Assembly (NCBI GenBank): GCA_017457295.1
Contig: JAFTHS010000056.1
Span: 1-38,745, forward strand
DNA from: Paludibacteraceae bacterium
GTDB taxonomy: Bacteria; Bacteroidota; Bacteroidia; Bacteroidales; Paludibacteraceae
Direction: 5' to 3'
DNA length: 38,745 nucleotides
A program made the translations under genes and the position numbers. The notes beneath the pieces are model-generated. The model worked only from the letters and a program-made list of their open reading frames with translations. It was not told the origin of the DNA and searched no databases. Shown here piece after piece: positions 1 to 9,363 of this stretch; position 1 is the stretch's first letter; every line of letters begins with the position of its first letter.

Positions 1-71
1 AGATTTTAGTTTTAATTAAGGTTAGTATTTCTTTCAGTTTTCCGTTTTCACCTTTCAGTTTTCCTCCTCGC

Positions 72-115
72 ACCGCACTATTACCGCACAATAACCGGAC
101 AATAACCGCACAATT
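72..115. repeat. Four tandem 11-bp repeats
   Basis: Four consecutive 11-mers of the type ACCGCACAATA occupy exactly 44 bp, with one to three substitutions per copy. They lie in the presumed leader of the leftward gene. A second, unrelated 4 x 11 bp array is found at 32421-32464. Function unknown. Confidence 0.85.
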
Positions 116-194
116 CGTGGCGGTTACAGCACCTATATATTGCCAATCTGTGCAAACTCCGTTAAGGAGATTTTAGGCTTGTCTAATTTTTATG

Positions 195-226
195 CAAAGA
201 TACAACAAAATTTTCGAATTTCCAAA
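195..226 (-). promoter_or_regulatory. Leftward Bacteroidota promoter for a gene off the left edge
   Basis: Read on the minus strand there is a -33 TTTG (223-226), a 20-nt spacer and a -7 TATCTTTG (195-202), the standard Bacteroidota housekeeping promoter. Transcription would start near 188 and run left out of the window. The 190 nt before the edge hold no convincing leftward gene, so the transcript has a long leader that contains the 11-bp repeats at 72-115. Confidence 0.7.
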
Positions 227-303
227 TTTTTAGAGGGATAATTTTCAAAAAAATGCACACCGAAACGGCACTTGCAACAAAATCTTCCCAATTGGCAATT
301 TTA

Positions 304-335
304 TTTGCAATTATCCAAAAATTATCGTACCTTTG
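304..335 (+). promoter_or_regulatory. Promoter of the Asp-box repeat gene
   Basis: TTTG at 304-307, 20-nt spacer, TACCTTTG at 328-335. The predicted transcript starts near 341 and leaves a leader of about 22 nt before the ATG at 364, which supports that start over the ATG at 253 upstream of the promoter. Confidence 0.8.
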
Positions 336-363
336 CAGTCGTTTAACTAACTTTAATACCATT

Positions 364-711
364 ATGCCACAAATGATTATGTTAGGCAGCGAGATGATTC
401 GTATCAATCCTGCCAAGAAAACCGTTGAGTATTCCACGTCGCAAGGCCGTAGTTGGTCCTCAAGATACACCAGCAGTTCCTGCGGCGAGTTTATTGACCT
501 CCTTCCTTATGAGAATGAACTACTGGCAGTTACGAGCAAAGGGGTGTACTACTCCACCTCACAAGGTCGTAGTTGGTCATCCAGATACACAAGTAGTACA
601 TGTGGTGAATTTCAATGCCTAATGGACGGCGGCAGAGAATTGTTGGCGCAGACATCCAAAGGGCTTTACTACAGCACTTCCAGCGGCCGCTCATGGTCAA
701 AGCGAAGATAA
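364..711 (+). CDS. Small Asp-box (BNR-like) repeat protein, 115 aa
   Basis: Function not recognised. The protein has a 22-residue head and then three copies of a 40-residue repeat, the last one cut short. Each repeat begins with the Asp-box-like motif STSQGRSW (residues 24-31, 64-71; STSSGRSW at 104-111) followed by RYTSS, CGEF, ELLA and TSKG. The two full copies are also similar at DNA level with a 120-bp period, so they arose by duplication. Asp-boxes are beta-hairpin turns found in sialidases and other propellers, but three blades cannot close a propeller. There is no signal peptide, so it is probably cytosolic. The open frame continues upstream to an ATG at 253, but the promoter lies between, so 364 is the better start. 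It could assemble as an oligomer; this is inference. Confidence 0.75.
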   Translation: MPQMIMLGSEMIRINPAKKTVEYSTSQGRSWSSRYTSSSCGEFIDLLPYENELLAVTSKGVYYSTSQGRSWSSRYTSSTCGEFQCLMDGGRELLAQTSKGLYYSTSSGRSWSKRR

Positions 712-801
712 AATATGTAGATTACCAGCCTACTTATTGTAAGACAGAAACTGTCTGCTATTACAGTATCAAGAATAAGTACCACACTTTTTTGTCATAT
801 A

Positions 802-833
802 TTTGCACACTTGCAAATTATTTCGTACCTTTG
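802..833 (+). promoter_or_regulatory. Promoter of the rhodanese operon
   Basis: TTTG at 802-805, 20-nt spacer, TACCTTTG at 826-833. It gives a leader of about 30 nt before the ATG at 870. Confidence 0.8.
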
Positions 834-869
834 CAAAGTGAACTGCAAAACCTCAAAATCAATTTGATT

Positions 870-1244
870 ATGAAACAAATCTGTGTAATACTTCTGACTA
901 TTTGTGCCCTCGTTGCATGTCAGCAAGATGGAGCAATGTATCAATCTGTGGATGTAGCTACTTTTGCTGAGATCATCCAGGACAGTAATGTGGTTTTATT
1001 GGATGTGCGCACCCAGAGTGAATATGAGGGAGGGCATATACCTAACGCAATACTTATTGACGTCACACAAGCCGATTTCCTACCAAAGTGTAAGCAACAA
1101 TTGCCACTCGACAAAACCATTGCCCTCTACTGCCGTTCTGGCAATCGAAGCAAAAAAGCAGCGCAGATCCTAAGTCAAGAAAAATACACGGTGGTGGAAC
1201 TCAATACTGGCTTCAACTCATGGAAAGGTGAAGTAGAAAAATAA
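870..1244 (+). CDS. Rhodanese-domain lipoprotein, 124 aa
   Basis: Single-domain rhodanese (sulfurtransferase fold). The N-terminus is a lipoprotein signal with lipobox LVAC, Cys17 being the lipidated residue, so the protein should be anchored in the periplasm or outer membrane. The rhodanese signature LLDVRTQSEYEGGHIPNA lies at residues 43-60 and the active-site loop CRSGNRS at 88-94, with Cys88 as the persulfide-forming residue. The open frame extends upstream, but the promoter at 802-833 and the signal peptide fix the start at 870. The stop is 4 nt before the next gene, so the two are probably co-transcribed. The physiological sulfur acceptor cannot be read from sequence. Confidence 0.9.
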   Translation: MKQICVILLTICALVACQQDGAMYQSVDVATFAEIIQDSNVVLLDVRTQSEYEGGHIPNAILIDVTQADFLPKCKQQLPLDKTIALYCRSGNRSKKAAQILSQEKYTVVELNTGFNSWKGEVEK

Positions 1245-1248
1245 AACC

Positions 1249-1602
1249 ATGGAAATCACTACACTACTTGAATTTACCCACCGCGCCCAGTTGCGTAATT
1301 GGCTGCTGGAGCATGGCGAAGAGGCAAAAGAATGTTGGATAGCCATGTATCGCAGCAAACGCCCACTCTGTTCGGCTGCTTGTTTGCCGTATATTGACGT
1401 GGTGGAAGAAGCATTGTGTTTTGGCTGGATAGATTCTACCTTAAAGCGTTTGCCCGATGGTCGTTTGGCGCAACGCCTCTCTCCACGCCGTAAACGTAGC
1501 CATTGGACAGAACTCAATAAACAACGCTGCGCCGACCTCGAAGCCCGCGGACTGATGACCGACGCTGGACGAAGAGCATTGGCAATGGCTCAAAAAAACT
1601 AG
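1249..1602 (+). CDS. Short YdeI/OmpD-associated family protein, 117 aa
   Basis: The motif VEEALCFGWIDS followed by the basic stretch RLSPRRKRSHW and the segment ELNKQRCADLEARGLMTDAGRRAL is typical of the YdeI/OmpD-associated family (DUF1801-linked, sometimes called bacteriocin-protection proteins). Family members are usually about 190 residues and carry a further C-terminal helical domain; this one stops right after the central region, in a run of A residues (CAAAAAAACTAG). It may be a natural short form or a truncated gene. It starts 4 nt after the rhodanese stop and is followed by a strong terminator, so it is the last gene of that operon. Function unknown. Confidence 0.75.
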   Translation: MEITTLLEFTHRAQLRNWLLEHGEEAKECWIAMYRSKRPLCSAACLPYIDVVEEALCFGWIDSTLKRLPDGRLAQRLSPRRKRSHWTELNKQRCADLEARGLMTDAGRRALAMAQKN

Positions 1603-1630
1603 GATATTTGAACGATAAGGTATAAAAAAA

Positions 1631-1660
1631 TGCACTTTTACACAAAAAAAGTGCATTTTT
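1631..1660. terminator. Bidirectional terminator before cas9
   Basis: A 9-bp stem (TGCACTTTT, 1631-1639, with AAAAGTGCA, 1647-1655) is followed by a T run on the plus strand and preceded by an A run, so it can end transcription from either side. It insulates cas9 from the rhodanese operon. Confidence 0.85.
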
Positions 1661-1734
1661 CTTTTCAATATGACATGTTTTAGCAGTTTGATGTAGTACC
1701 TTTGCAGCCGAAATGAACTTAAAGTTAAATAATT

Positions 1735-1766
1735 TTTGCGTGTGTACGATATTTTTTGTACCTTTG
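1735..1766 (+). promoter_or_regulatory. cas operon promoter
   Basis: TTTG at 1735-1738, a 20-nt spacer and TACCTTTG at 1759-1766. The transcript would start near 1772, about 15 nt before the cas9 ATG. A second TACCTTTG box at 1697-1704 lacks a -33 TTTG at the right distance and is weaker. Confidence 0.85.
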
Positions 1767-1786
1767 CACATTAAATTCTAACAACT

Positions 1787-4700
1787 ATGGCAACAAAGAA
1801 AATTCTTGGTTTAGATCTTGGAACCAACAGTATTGGTTGGGCAGTCGTAAATAAAAATGATGAGAAAAAAAGTATTTCTCATGCGGGAAGCCGCATTATC
1901 CCTATGGATGCTGCTCTGCAAGGTGATTTTGAGAGCGGAAATAGTATCTCTCAAACAGCCAATCGAACTGCGGCACGTGGTGTTCGTCGGTTATTTGAGC
2001 GTCGTGCTCTGCGCCGTGAGCGCCTCAATAGAGTATTGAATCTTATGGGCTTTTTGCCAGAGCATTATACTAAACACCTCAATCGCTATGGTCAGTTGAA
2101 TAAAGGACAAGAACCAAAACTCGCGTGGTGCCCTGATGAGAATGGAAAAATGCACTTTCTTTTTCAGTCATCGTTTGATGAGATGGTAAAGGAATTTGCT
2201 ATACTACATCCTGACTTGCTGACCGACGGCAAAAAGATTCCATACGATTGGACTATATACTATTTACGCAAGAAAGCACTTTCACAAGCCATCTCTAAAC
2301 TAGAATTGGCATGGATTCTTCATCAATTCAACCAAAAGCGTGGTTACTATCAGGCGCGCGGTGAAGAAGAGGAAATAAAGACTAATGAGAAGAAAGAGTT
2401 ATTAACCCTCAGGGTTATCAGCGTGCGAAATACTGGCGAAGTTTCTAAAGGGCGCACATGGTATGAAGTAGAATTAGAAAATGGATGGGTGTATAAACGA
2501 CAAAGTGCTTACCCTCTTGATTGGGAGGGAAAAACACGCGATTTCATAGTAACTACCAAACTAAATGAGGATGGGACAGAAGCCAAAGATGCTTCTGGTA
2601 ATGTTAAGCGCAGTCTAAGTGCTCCTAAAGAAGATGATTGGGGACTACGTAAAATCAAAACCGAATCAGAATTGGAATTTAGTGGCAAGACTATAGGTGC
2701 GTTTATTTACGATAGTTTACTACAACAACCAGACCAGAAAATTCTGGGTGAGTTAGTTCGAGTGGTAGATCGAAAATTCTATAAAGAGGAATTGCGACAA
2801 ATATTAGAAACACAAAAGCAGTTTATTGCTGAACTAAAAGATAAATCGTTATACACTGCTGCTATTGAGACATTATATCCTCAAAATCAGGCATATCGGG
2901 ATAGTATATCGGCTAATGATTTTACCTACCTACTCTTACAAAATATTATATTCTATCAACGTCCTCTAAAGAGTAAAAAATCGCTGATTAACGAATGTCC
3001 ATACGAGTATCGTTTGTATAAAGATTCACAAAATAATTGGCAACGTGAGTATATCAAATGTATATCTAAATCACATCCATTGTACGAGGAATTTCGTTTG
3101 TGGCAATTGGTAGAAAATCTACACATCTATCGCTTAGATGATAATGGAATCGGCAAATCTGATTGCACAATGGAGTACATATCCGATAAGGCAGAATTGG
3201 TAACTTGGTTGCTCACGCAGAAGGAAGTGTCACAGAAATCGCTTCTCACTCATCTTGCAGGTAAACAGACCAAAGGACTTGTATGGAATTATGTAGAGGA
3301 TAAGAAATATCCAGCTGCACCCGTTACTACTCTATTGACTAATATCATCAGCGAAGCAGGTGGTACAGCATCATACGAGGAACTGATTCACATGTGGCAC
3401 ATACTATATTCTGTGAGTGATAAAGTAGAATTAAGTCAAGCATTAAAGCACTATGCAGAAAAGCATCAGTTGTCTGAAATCTTTGTTGAAAAATTGAGCA
3501 AAGTTAAACCATTTGCAGCTGATTATGGCGCATACAGCGAAAAAGCTATTCGTCGGTTATTATCAGTTATGCGTAGTGGCAAATATTGGAGTGCAGATGC
3601 TATTGATACCAAGACAAAAGAACGCATTGCTCATATTTTAACAGGAGAGGTAAATCCGTTGATTAGTAATCAAGTACGAGACAAACTACAAGCAATGAAC
3701 AATTTGTCAGACTTTCAAGGACTACCTCTCTGGTTGGCAGAATATGTCGTATATGATGTTCGCAAGAATGATACAAAATGGGAAAAACCAGAGGATATTG
3801 ATGCTTACCTCCAAGAGTTTCGCCTCCACTCACTCAACAATCCTATTGTAGAACAAGTAGTCAAAGAATCATTACGCACAGTGCGTGATATTTGGAAACA
3901 AGAAGGTCAGATTGATGAGATACATATTGAATTAGGACGTAACTTGAAACAAAATGCAGAACAACGCAAACGAACATTGGCAAATCAGACAGAAAATGAG
4001 AAAGCCAACTTACGTGCAAAACTGCTTTTGCAGGCATTTATGAATCCTGAGATGGATGTAGAAGATGTTCGACCTTATTCTCCAAGTCAGCAAGAATTGT
4101 TCCGTATTTACGAAGATGGTGTATTGTCTGCCCATAAAGCAGACGATGATATTAGTCGTATTATTCAATCATTGTCAGAACTTAAACAGCCATCCATGCA
4201 GGATGTGAAGAAATACCGCCTATGGCTTGATCAAAAATACCAATCGCCGTATACGGGACAAATCATACCACTATCCAAACTATTTACGCCTGCATATCAA
4301 ATAGAACATATTATTCCACAATCGCGCTTCTTTGATGACTCTATGTCTAATAAGGTGATTTGTGAGGCAGAGGTCAATGCACGAAAAGACCGTATGTTAG
4401 CGCATGAGTTTATTAGTAAATGTGGTGGAGAAACTATCACATTATCAGGTGGAAAAGTAGTAACAGTACTTACTACTACCGAATATGAACATTTAATAAA
4501 AGAATTATTTGCAAGCAACAAATCCAAGCACGAGAAATTGCTACTGGATGAGATACCAGAAAAGTTTGTAGCTCGCCAGATGAACGATAGCCGTTATATC
4601 AGTCGATTAATGATGCGACTGCTAAGTAATATCGTTCGTGAGAAAAATGCTAATGGCGAATACGAGGCAGAATCGACCAGCAAGAATCTAATTATTTGTA

Positions 4701-6268
4701 ATGGTTCTACCACCACCCGTCTCAAAAAGGATTGGGGTATCAATGATGTATGGAATCGCATTATCTTGCCTCGTTTTGAACGCATGAACGCACTACAAGG
4801 GACAGATATTTTCACCACCAAAACAGCCAACGGACATGTTATACCTCATATGCCTTTGGAACTAAGCAAAGGATTTGAGAAGAAGCGCATTGACCACCGT
4901 CATCATGCAATGGATGCTATTGTAATCGCTTTTACTACGCGCAATCATGTAGCACTGCTCAGCAACGAAAATGCGTTGGATAAAAACGAGCAAGGACGTT
5001 ATGACCTACAAATGAAGTTACGCAAACGCGAGAAATGGCAAGATGGAAATGGTAAAGAATATACAAAATTTACGGACTTTATTATTCCATACGAGGGATT
5101 CCAGCAAGATGTTTATGAAGTACTCCAAAATATCGTTGTTAGTTTCAAGCAGAACTTGCGTGTCCTAAATAAGAGCAACAATCGAAGTGTTCGTATTATA
5201 GATGGCAAAAAGAAAATGATTCCTCAAACCAAAGGCGATAATTGGGCAATACGTAAATCGCTACACAAAGCAACTGTTTTTGGAGAAATTAATCTACAAC
5301 GCAAGAAATATGTAAATCTTGCATATGCACTTCAGCATATCAATGATATTGTAGAGAAAGATTTGCGCATTAAATTACGCGAATTAGTGGCAGAGGGCAA
5401 AGATGAGAAACAAATCAAGAAATACTTTGCTGCTGAACCAGATGTATGGGCAGATATCAATCTAAAAAAGATAGAGGTATATTACTACACCAAAGACACT
5501 AATGACCGATTCTTTGCTGTTCGTACAGCACTTGGCGAAGCATTTACAGCAGATTATATTCGTAACAAAGTTACTGATGGGGGCATACAAAAGATTCTTC
5601 TTGCACATCTTGAGCGTTGTGGTGGAGATCCTAAATTGGCTTTCTGCCCCGATGGCATTGAGCAGATGAATGCTGATATACAAACACTGAATAATGGTGT
5701 CCCACATAAACCTATTTATTGCGTTCGAAAATATGAGCGGTCTGCAAAAAAGTTTGCTGTTGGCAAAACGGGAGCTAAGGCAAAAAAATACGTAGAAGCT
5801 GCTGATGGAACTTGTTTGTATTTTGCTATTTATAGAAATATCAATGATGGTGTTGAAAAAAGATCTTGTTATACGATTCCTCTGCAAGCAATAATTGAAT
5901 GTCAAAAAAGAGATTATCAAAATTGGAAAAAAGAATTAGATGAATGGACACGAACAAATAATGGCATTAGTAATTCAATGGAGTTGTATGCCATCTTATC
6001 GCCAGGAGATTTAGTATATATGCCAACTCAAGAAGAAGTAGCATATGGCGTAAAAGAATGGAACAAAAATAATATTTACAAAGTAGTATCATTTGATGAT
6101 GCAAACTGTTATTTTCTTCCTCATTATGTAGCGTCATCCGTAATAGATAAGGAAGAATTTACTCGTCACAATAAAATACCGAGAGTAGTATTTTTAGATG
6201 GAGATAATCGATTAATAAGGGAATATTGTATTCCAATTAAAGTTGATAGATTAGGTAATATACTATGA
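1787..6268 (+). CDS. cas9: CRISPR-associated endonuclease Cas9, subtype II-C, 1493 aa
   Basis: RNA-guided DNA nuclease that uses crRNA and tracrRNA. RuvC-I is at the N-terminus (GLDLGTNSIGWAV, catalytic Asp10), followed by the arginine-rich bridge helix at about 60-82, the REC lobe, RuvC-II (DEIHIELGR, Glu715), the HNH domain (QIEHIIPQS, catalytic His841) and RuvC-III (DHRHHAMDA, His1040 and Asp1043). About 450 residues follow for the WED and PAM-interacting regions, ending with a segment around LSPGDLVYMPT that is common in Bacteroidota Cas9. All catalytic residues are present, so it should be active. The gene is long for subtype II-C but normal for this phylum. It overlaps cas1 by 4 nt (ATGA). 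The last ~150 codons use AGA arginine codons much more than the rest of the gene. No csn2 or cas4 is present, which defines II-C. Confidence 0.98.
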   Translation: MATKKILGLDLGTNSIGWAVVNKNDEKKSISHAGSRIIPMDAALQGDFESGNSISQTANRTAARGVRRLFERRALRRERLNRVLNLMGFLPEHYTKHLNRYGQLNKGQEPKLAWCPDENGKMHFLFQSSFDEMVKEFAILHPDLLTDGKKIPYDWTIYYLRKKALSQAISKLELAWILHQFNQKRGYYQARGEEEEIKTNEKKELLTLRVISVRNTGEVSKGRTWYEVELENGWVYKRQSAYPLDWEGKTRDFIVTTKLNEDGTEAKDASGNVKRSLSAPKEDDWGLRKIKTESELEFSGKTIGAFIYDSLLQQPDQKILGELVRVVDRKFYKEELRQILETQKQFIAELKDKSLYTAAIETLYPQNQAYRDSISANDFTYLLLQNIIFYQRPLKSKKSLINECPYEYRLYKDSQNNWQREYIKCISKSHPLYEEFRLWQLVENLHIYRLDDNGIGKSDCTMEYISDKAELVTWLLTQKEVSQKSLLTHLAGKQTKGLVWNYVEDKKYPAAPVTTLLTNIISEAGGTASYEELIHMWHILYSVSDKVELSQALKHYAEKHQLSEIFVEKLSKVKPFAADYGAYSEKAIRRLLSVMRSGKYWSADAIDTKTKERIAHILTGEVNPLISNQVRDKLQAMNNLSDFQGLPLWLAEYVVYDVRKNDTKWEKPEDIDAYLQEFRLHSLNNPIVEQVVKESLRTVRDIWKQEGQIDEIHIELGRNLKQNAEQRKRTLANQTENEKANLRAKLLLQAFMNPEMDVEDVRPYSPSQQELFRIYEDGVLSAHKADDDISRIIQSLSELKQPSMQDVKKYRLWLDQKYQSPYTGQIIPLSKLFTPAYQIEHIIPQSRFFDDSMSNKVICEAEVNARKDRMLAHEFISKCGGETITLSGGKVVTVLTTTEYEHLIKELFASNKSKHEKLLLDEIPEKFVARQMNDSRYISRLMMRLLSNIVREKNANGEYEAESTSKNLIICNGSTTTRLKKDWGINDVWNRIILPRFERMNALQGTDIFTTKTANGHVIPHMPLELSKGFEKKRIDHRHHAMDAIVIAFTTRNHVALLSNENALDKNEQGRYDLQMKLRKREKWQDGNGKEYTKFTDFIIPYEGFQQDVYEVLQNIVVSFKQNLRVLNKSNNRSVRIIDGKKKMIPQTKGDNWAIRKSLHKATVFGEINLQRKKYVNLAYALQHINDIVEKDLRIKLRELVAEGKDEKQIKKYFAAEPDVWADINLKKIEVYYYTKDTNDRFFAVRTALGEAFTADYIRNKVTDGGIQKILLAHLERCGGDPKLAFCPDGIEQMNADIQTLNNGVPHKPIYCVRKYERSAKKFAVGKTGAKAKKYVEAADGTCLYFAIYRNINDGVEKRSCYTIPLQAIIECQKRDYQNWKKELDEWTRTNNGISNSMELYAILSPGDLVYMPTQEEVAYGVKEWNKNNIYKVVSFDDANCYFLPHYVASSVIDKEEFTRHNKIPRVVFLDGDNRLIREYCIPIKVDRLGNIL

Positions 6269-7190
6269 TCAAACGCATTCTGTGTTTTTCCAATCCTGCC
6301 TATCTGAAATTGAAACTCAATCAGATAGTCATAGAGATTCCCGAAGTGGTGTATGGTAAAGGTGTGCCTGATAACATGCGCCAAGAGGGGGTGAAAACAG
6401 TGCCCATCGAAGATCTGGGTGTTGTGATTCTTGATCACAAGCAAATCACTATCACCCAAGCACTCATGGCTGCGTTATTGGAAAACAATTGCGCTATCAT
6501 CACGACCAATGACCAACACTTGCCTGTAGGATTACACCTTCCCTTAGATGGTCATAATCTGCAAAACGAGCGTTTTCGTGAGCAGTTGGATGCTTCAGAG
6601 CCACTCAAAAAACAGATGTGGCAACAGACAGTCACCAGCAAGATTCTTGGACAAGCAGCCATTTTAGCGGAACAGGGTGTTGAAAATAAGAATATGCTCG
6701 CTTGGGCAAAGTCCGTTCGTTCAGGCGATGTGGAGAATATGGAAGGACGTGCTGCTGCCTACTACTGGCGTAATGTATTCCATAATCCTGATTTTGTTCG
6801 TGGGCAGGAAGGCGATCCGCCAAACAATCTGCTCAATTATGGCTACGCTATAGTACGCGCCATGGTTGCTCGCGCATTAGTCGCAGCTGGGTTACTCCCT
6901 ACTCTCGGCATTCATCATCATAATCGATACAATGCGTACTGCTTGGCAGATGATATTATGGAACCCTATCGTCCTTTTGTAGATCGTTTGGTAATTGATA
7001 TGATGAAGCGATACGAGGATATTTCGGAACTAAATACCGAAATGAAGCGCGACTTATTGATGCTTGCTTATACGGATGTGATTATTGACGGCAGACGAAG
7101 TCCTATGCAAATAGCCATTCAAGCCACCGTCAATAGTGTGTACAAATGTTTTAGTGGCGAAGCACGCAAAATTATTTATCCTGATTGGTA

Positions 7191-7191
<1 letters not shown>
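6265..7191 (+). CDS. cas1: CRISPR integrase Cas1, 308 aa
   Basis: Metal-dependent integrase that inserts new spacers as a complex with Cas2. The catalytic residues of the family are visible: Glu160 in MEGRAAAYYW, His217 in LGIHHHNRYN and the acidic pair Asp229-Asp230 in LADDIMEPYRP. The ATG overlaps the cas9 stop (ATGA), which implies translational coupling. The length fits type II Cas1 (about 300 aa). The stop codon runs into a hairpin with a T run that lies just before cas2. Confidence 0.97.
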
Positions 7192-7557
<366 letters not shown>

Positions 7558-7584
7558 GATGATAAAAACTGATAAAAACAAAAA

Positions 7585-7616
7585 CGCAGACGATAAAAAT
7601 CGCCTGCGATTTTTTA
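7585..7616. terminator. Bidirectional terminator between cas2 and the array
   Basis: CGCAGACGAT (7585-7594) pairs with ATCGCCTGCG (7599-7608) around an AAAA loop with one mismatch. A T run follows on the plus strand, and the A-rich bases before it give a T run on the minus strand. It can therefore end both the cas operon and the pre-crRNA, which converge here. Confidence 0.85.
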
Positions 7617-7666
7617 TCCTTAATTTCTTTGTAAGTCATTGACAATCATCTATAAACACAAAGTAT

Positions 7667-9312
7667 GTTGTTTTATCAGGATTTCAATGAGCAATTTGAA
7701 GGATATACACAACTGTGTCGCTTCATTGGAAGAGTTTGTAATTGTTGTTTTATCAGGATTTCAATGAGCAATTTGAAGGATATACACAACGTGTGTTGAC
7801 TACTTTAGGTTCAACGAGTGTTGTTTTATCAGGATTTCAATGAGCAATTTGAAGGATATACACAACGCAAGGTTGAGTGAATCAATAGTGAAAGAGTTGT
7901 TTTATCAGGATTTCAATGAGCAATTTGAAGGATATACACAACGAAAGACCGCACGATGCAAATGAGCAGAACGTTGTTTTATCAGGATTTCAATGAGCAA
8001 TTTGAAGGATATACACAACAAGACACAACGCAGAATGTGTTAGCAAGGTGTTGTTTTATCAGGATTTCAATGAGCAATTTGAAGGATATACACAACATCG
8101 TGTACGCCATAACCGACCCGTCAGGCGTTGTTTTATCAGGATTTCAATGAGCAATTTGAAGGATATACACAACATATTACCATAAATCTTTGTTTTTGTT
8201 CGGGTTGTTTTATCAGGATTTCAATGAGCAATTTGAAGGATATACACAACACTTTTCCGTTTACTCTAATTTCGTGTTGGGTTGTTTTATCAGGATTTCA
8301 ATGAGCAATTTGAAGGATATACACAACCCGAATGTATTGTAAGAACAATCGTTCCCGGTTGTTTTATCAGGATTTCAATGAGCAATTTGAAGGATATACA
8401 CAACTTTTGCACACGAGTAACAATAGCCTGCAATGTTGTTTTATCAGGATTTCAATGAGCAATTTGAAGGATATACACAACGCTCACTTGCTCAACCTCA
8501 CCAGCAACCTTGTTGTTTTATCAGGATTTCAATGAGCAATTTGAAGGATATACACAACCCTCGACAAGTTGGAGAATTTAGAAGTTACGTTGTTTTATCA
8601 GGATTTCAATGAGCAATTTGAAGGATATACACAACGATTTTGAGGAAGTCCTCAAGCACGCCCTCGTTGTTTTATCAGGATTTCAATGAGCAATTTGAAG
8701 GATATACACAACTATCAAGAGGTCGTTGATTACGCTATCCAAGTTGTTTTATCAGGATTTCAATGAGCAATTTGAAGGATATACACAACATTTTACCGCC
8801 GCATACAACCTATTGCACAGTTGTTTTATCAGGATTTCAATGAGCAATTTGAAGGATATACACAACTCAGCTCTAAATAGCCAACATCTAATCTTGGTTG
8901 TTTTATCAGGATTTCAATGAGCAATTTGAAGGATATACACAACATAACGTGCTGAATGGTAGTAACACCATCAGTTGTTTTATCAGGATTTCAATGAGCA
9001 ATTTGAAGGATATACACAACAGAGCCGCGAAGAGGCTGACGAAGCGTTAGGTTGTTTTATCAGGATTTCAATGAGCAATTTGAAGGATATACACAACGCG
9101 CGGCTTATTAGAGTGCGTGCGTGTGTGGTTGTTTTATCAGGATTTCAATGAGCAATTTGAAGGATATACACAACTACCTGAGCATAAGGGAATGAGGTTG
9201 ACTGTTGTTTTATCAGGATTTCAATGAGCAATTTGAAGGATATACACAACAACACAGACGTGAAACGCTTGCGCGTTATGGTTGTTTTATCAGGATGTCA
9301 ATGAACAATTTG
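7667..9312 (-). CRISPR. Type II-C CRISPR array: 21 perfect repeats plus one broken repeat, 21 spacers
   Basis: The 47-bp repeat reads GTTGTTTTATCAGG...GATATACACAAC on the plus strand. Copies begin at 7667, 7744, 7820, 7896, 7973, 8050, 8127, 8204, 8281, 8358, 8435, 8512, 8589, 8666, 8743, 8820, 8897, 8974, 9051, 9128 and 9204, and I saw no variation among them. A 22nd copy at 9281-9312 keeps only the first 32 bases with two substitutions. Spacers are 30 bp, except three of 29 bp. The anti-repeat of the tracrRNA has the plus-strand sequence of the repeat, so functional crRNAs come from the minus strand. A minus-strand promoter at 9317-9348 fits this. The first transcribed spacer is 9251-9280. 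Targets of the spacers cannot be identified here. Short plus-strand reading frames across the repeats are artefacts. Confidence 0.98.
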
Positions 9313-9316
9313 TCTG

Positions 9317-9348
9317 CAAAAGTACAAAAAACATATGAAATATGCAAA
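9317..9348 (-). promoter_or_regulatory. pre-crRNA promoter
   Basis: On the minus strand, TTTG (9345-9348), a 20-nt spacer and TACTTTTG (9317-9324) form a full promoter. The predicted start near 9311 lies at the edge of the broken repeat, so the pre-crRNA has almost no leader and begins inside repeat sequence. Confidence 0.85.
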
Positions 9349-9363
9349 TTTATATGAAAATAT

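Noticed and set aside
253..363. Longer N-terminus for the Asp-box protein
   Set aside because: A complete promoter at 304-335 lies inside this stretch and the sequence has no protein-like features.
742..756. Hairpin AGACAG-AAA-CTGTCT as terminator of the Asp-box gene
   Set aside because: Stem of only 6 bp with no T run after it.
5462..5920. 152-codon minus-strand open frame inside cas9
   Set aside because: Antisense shadow of cas9, rich in Cys, Phe and Ile without domain features or a promoter.
7956..8920. Three short plus-strand open frames with the repeated peptide LFYQDFNEQFEGYTQ
   Set aside because: They are translations of the CRISPR repeats and spacers; two repeat-spacer units happen to stay open. 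No promoter points into them on this strand.
7667..9250. Promoters embedded in each repeat, as in some other II-C arrays
   Set aside because: On the plus strand TTG at repeat position 2 and TTTG at 29 have nearly the right spacing, but the box reads GCAATTTG and lacks the TA; on the crRNA strand I found no TAnnTTTG. A clear external promoter exists.
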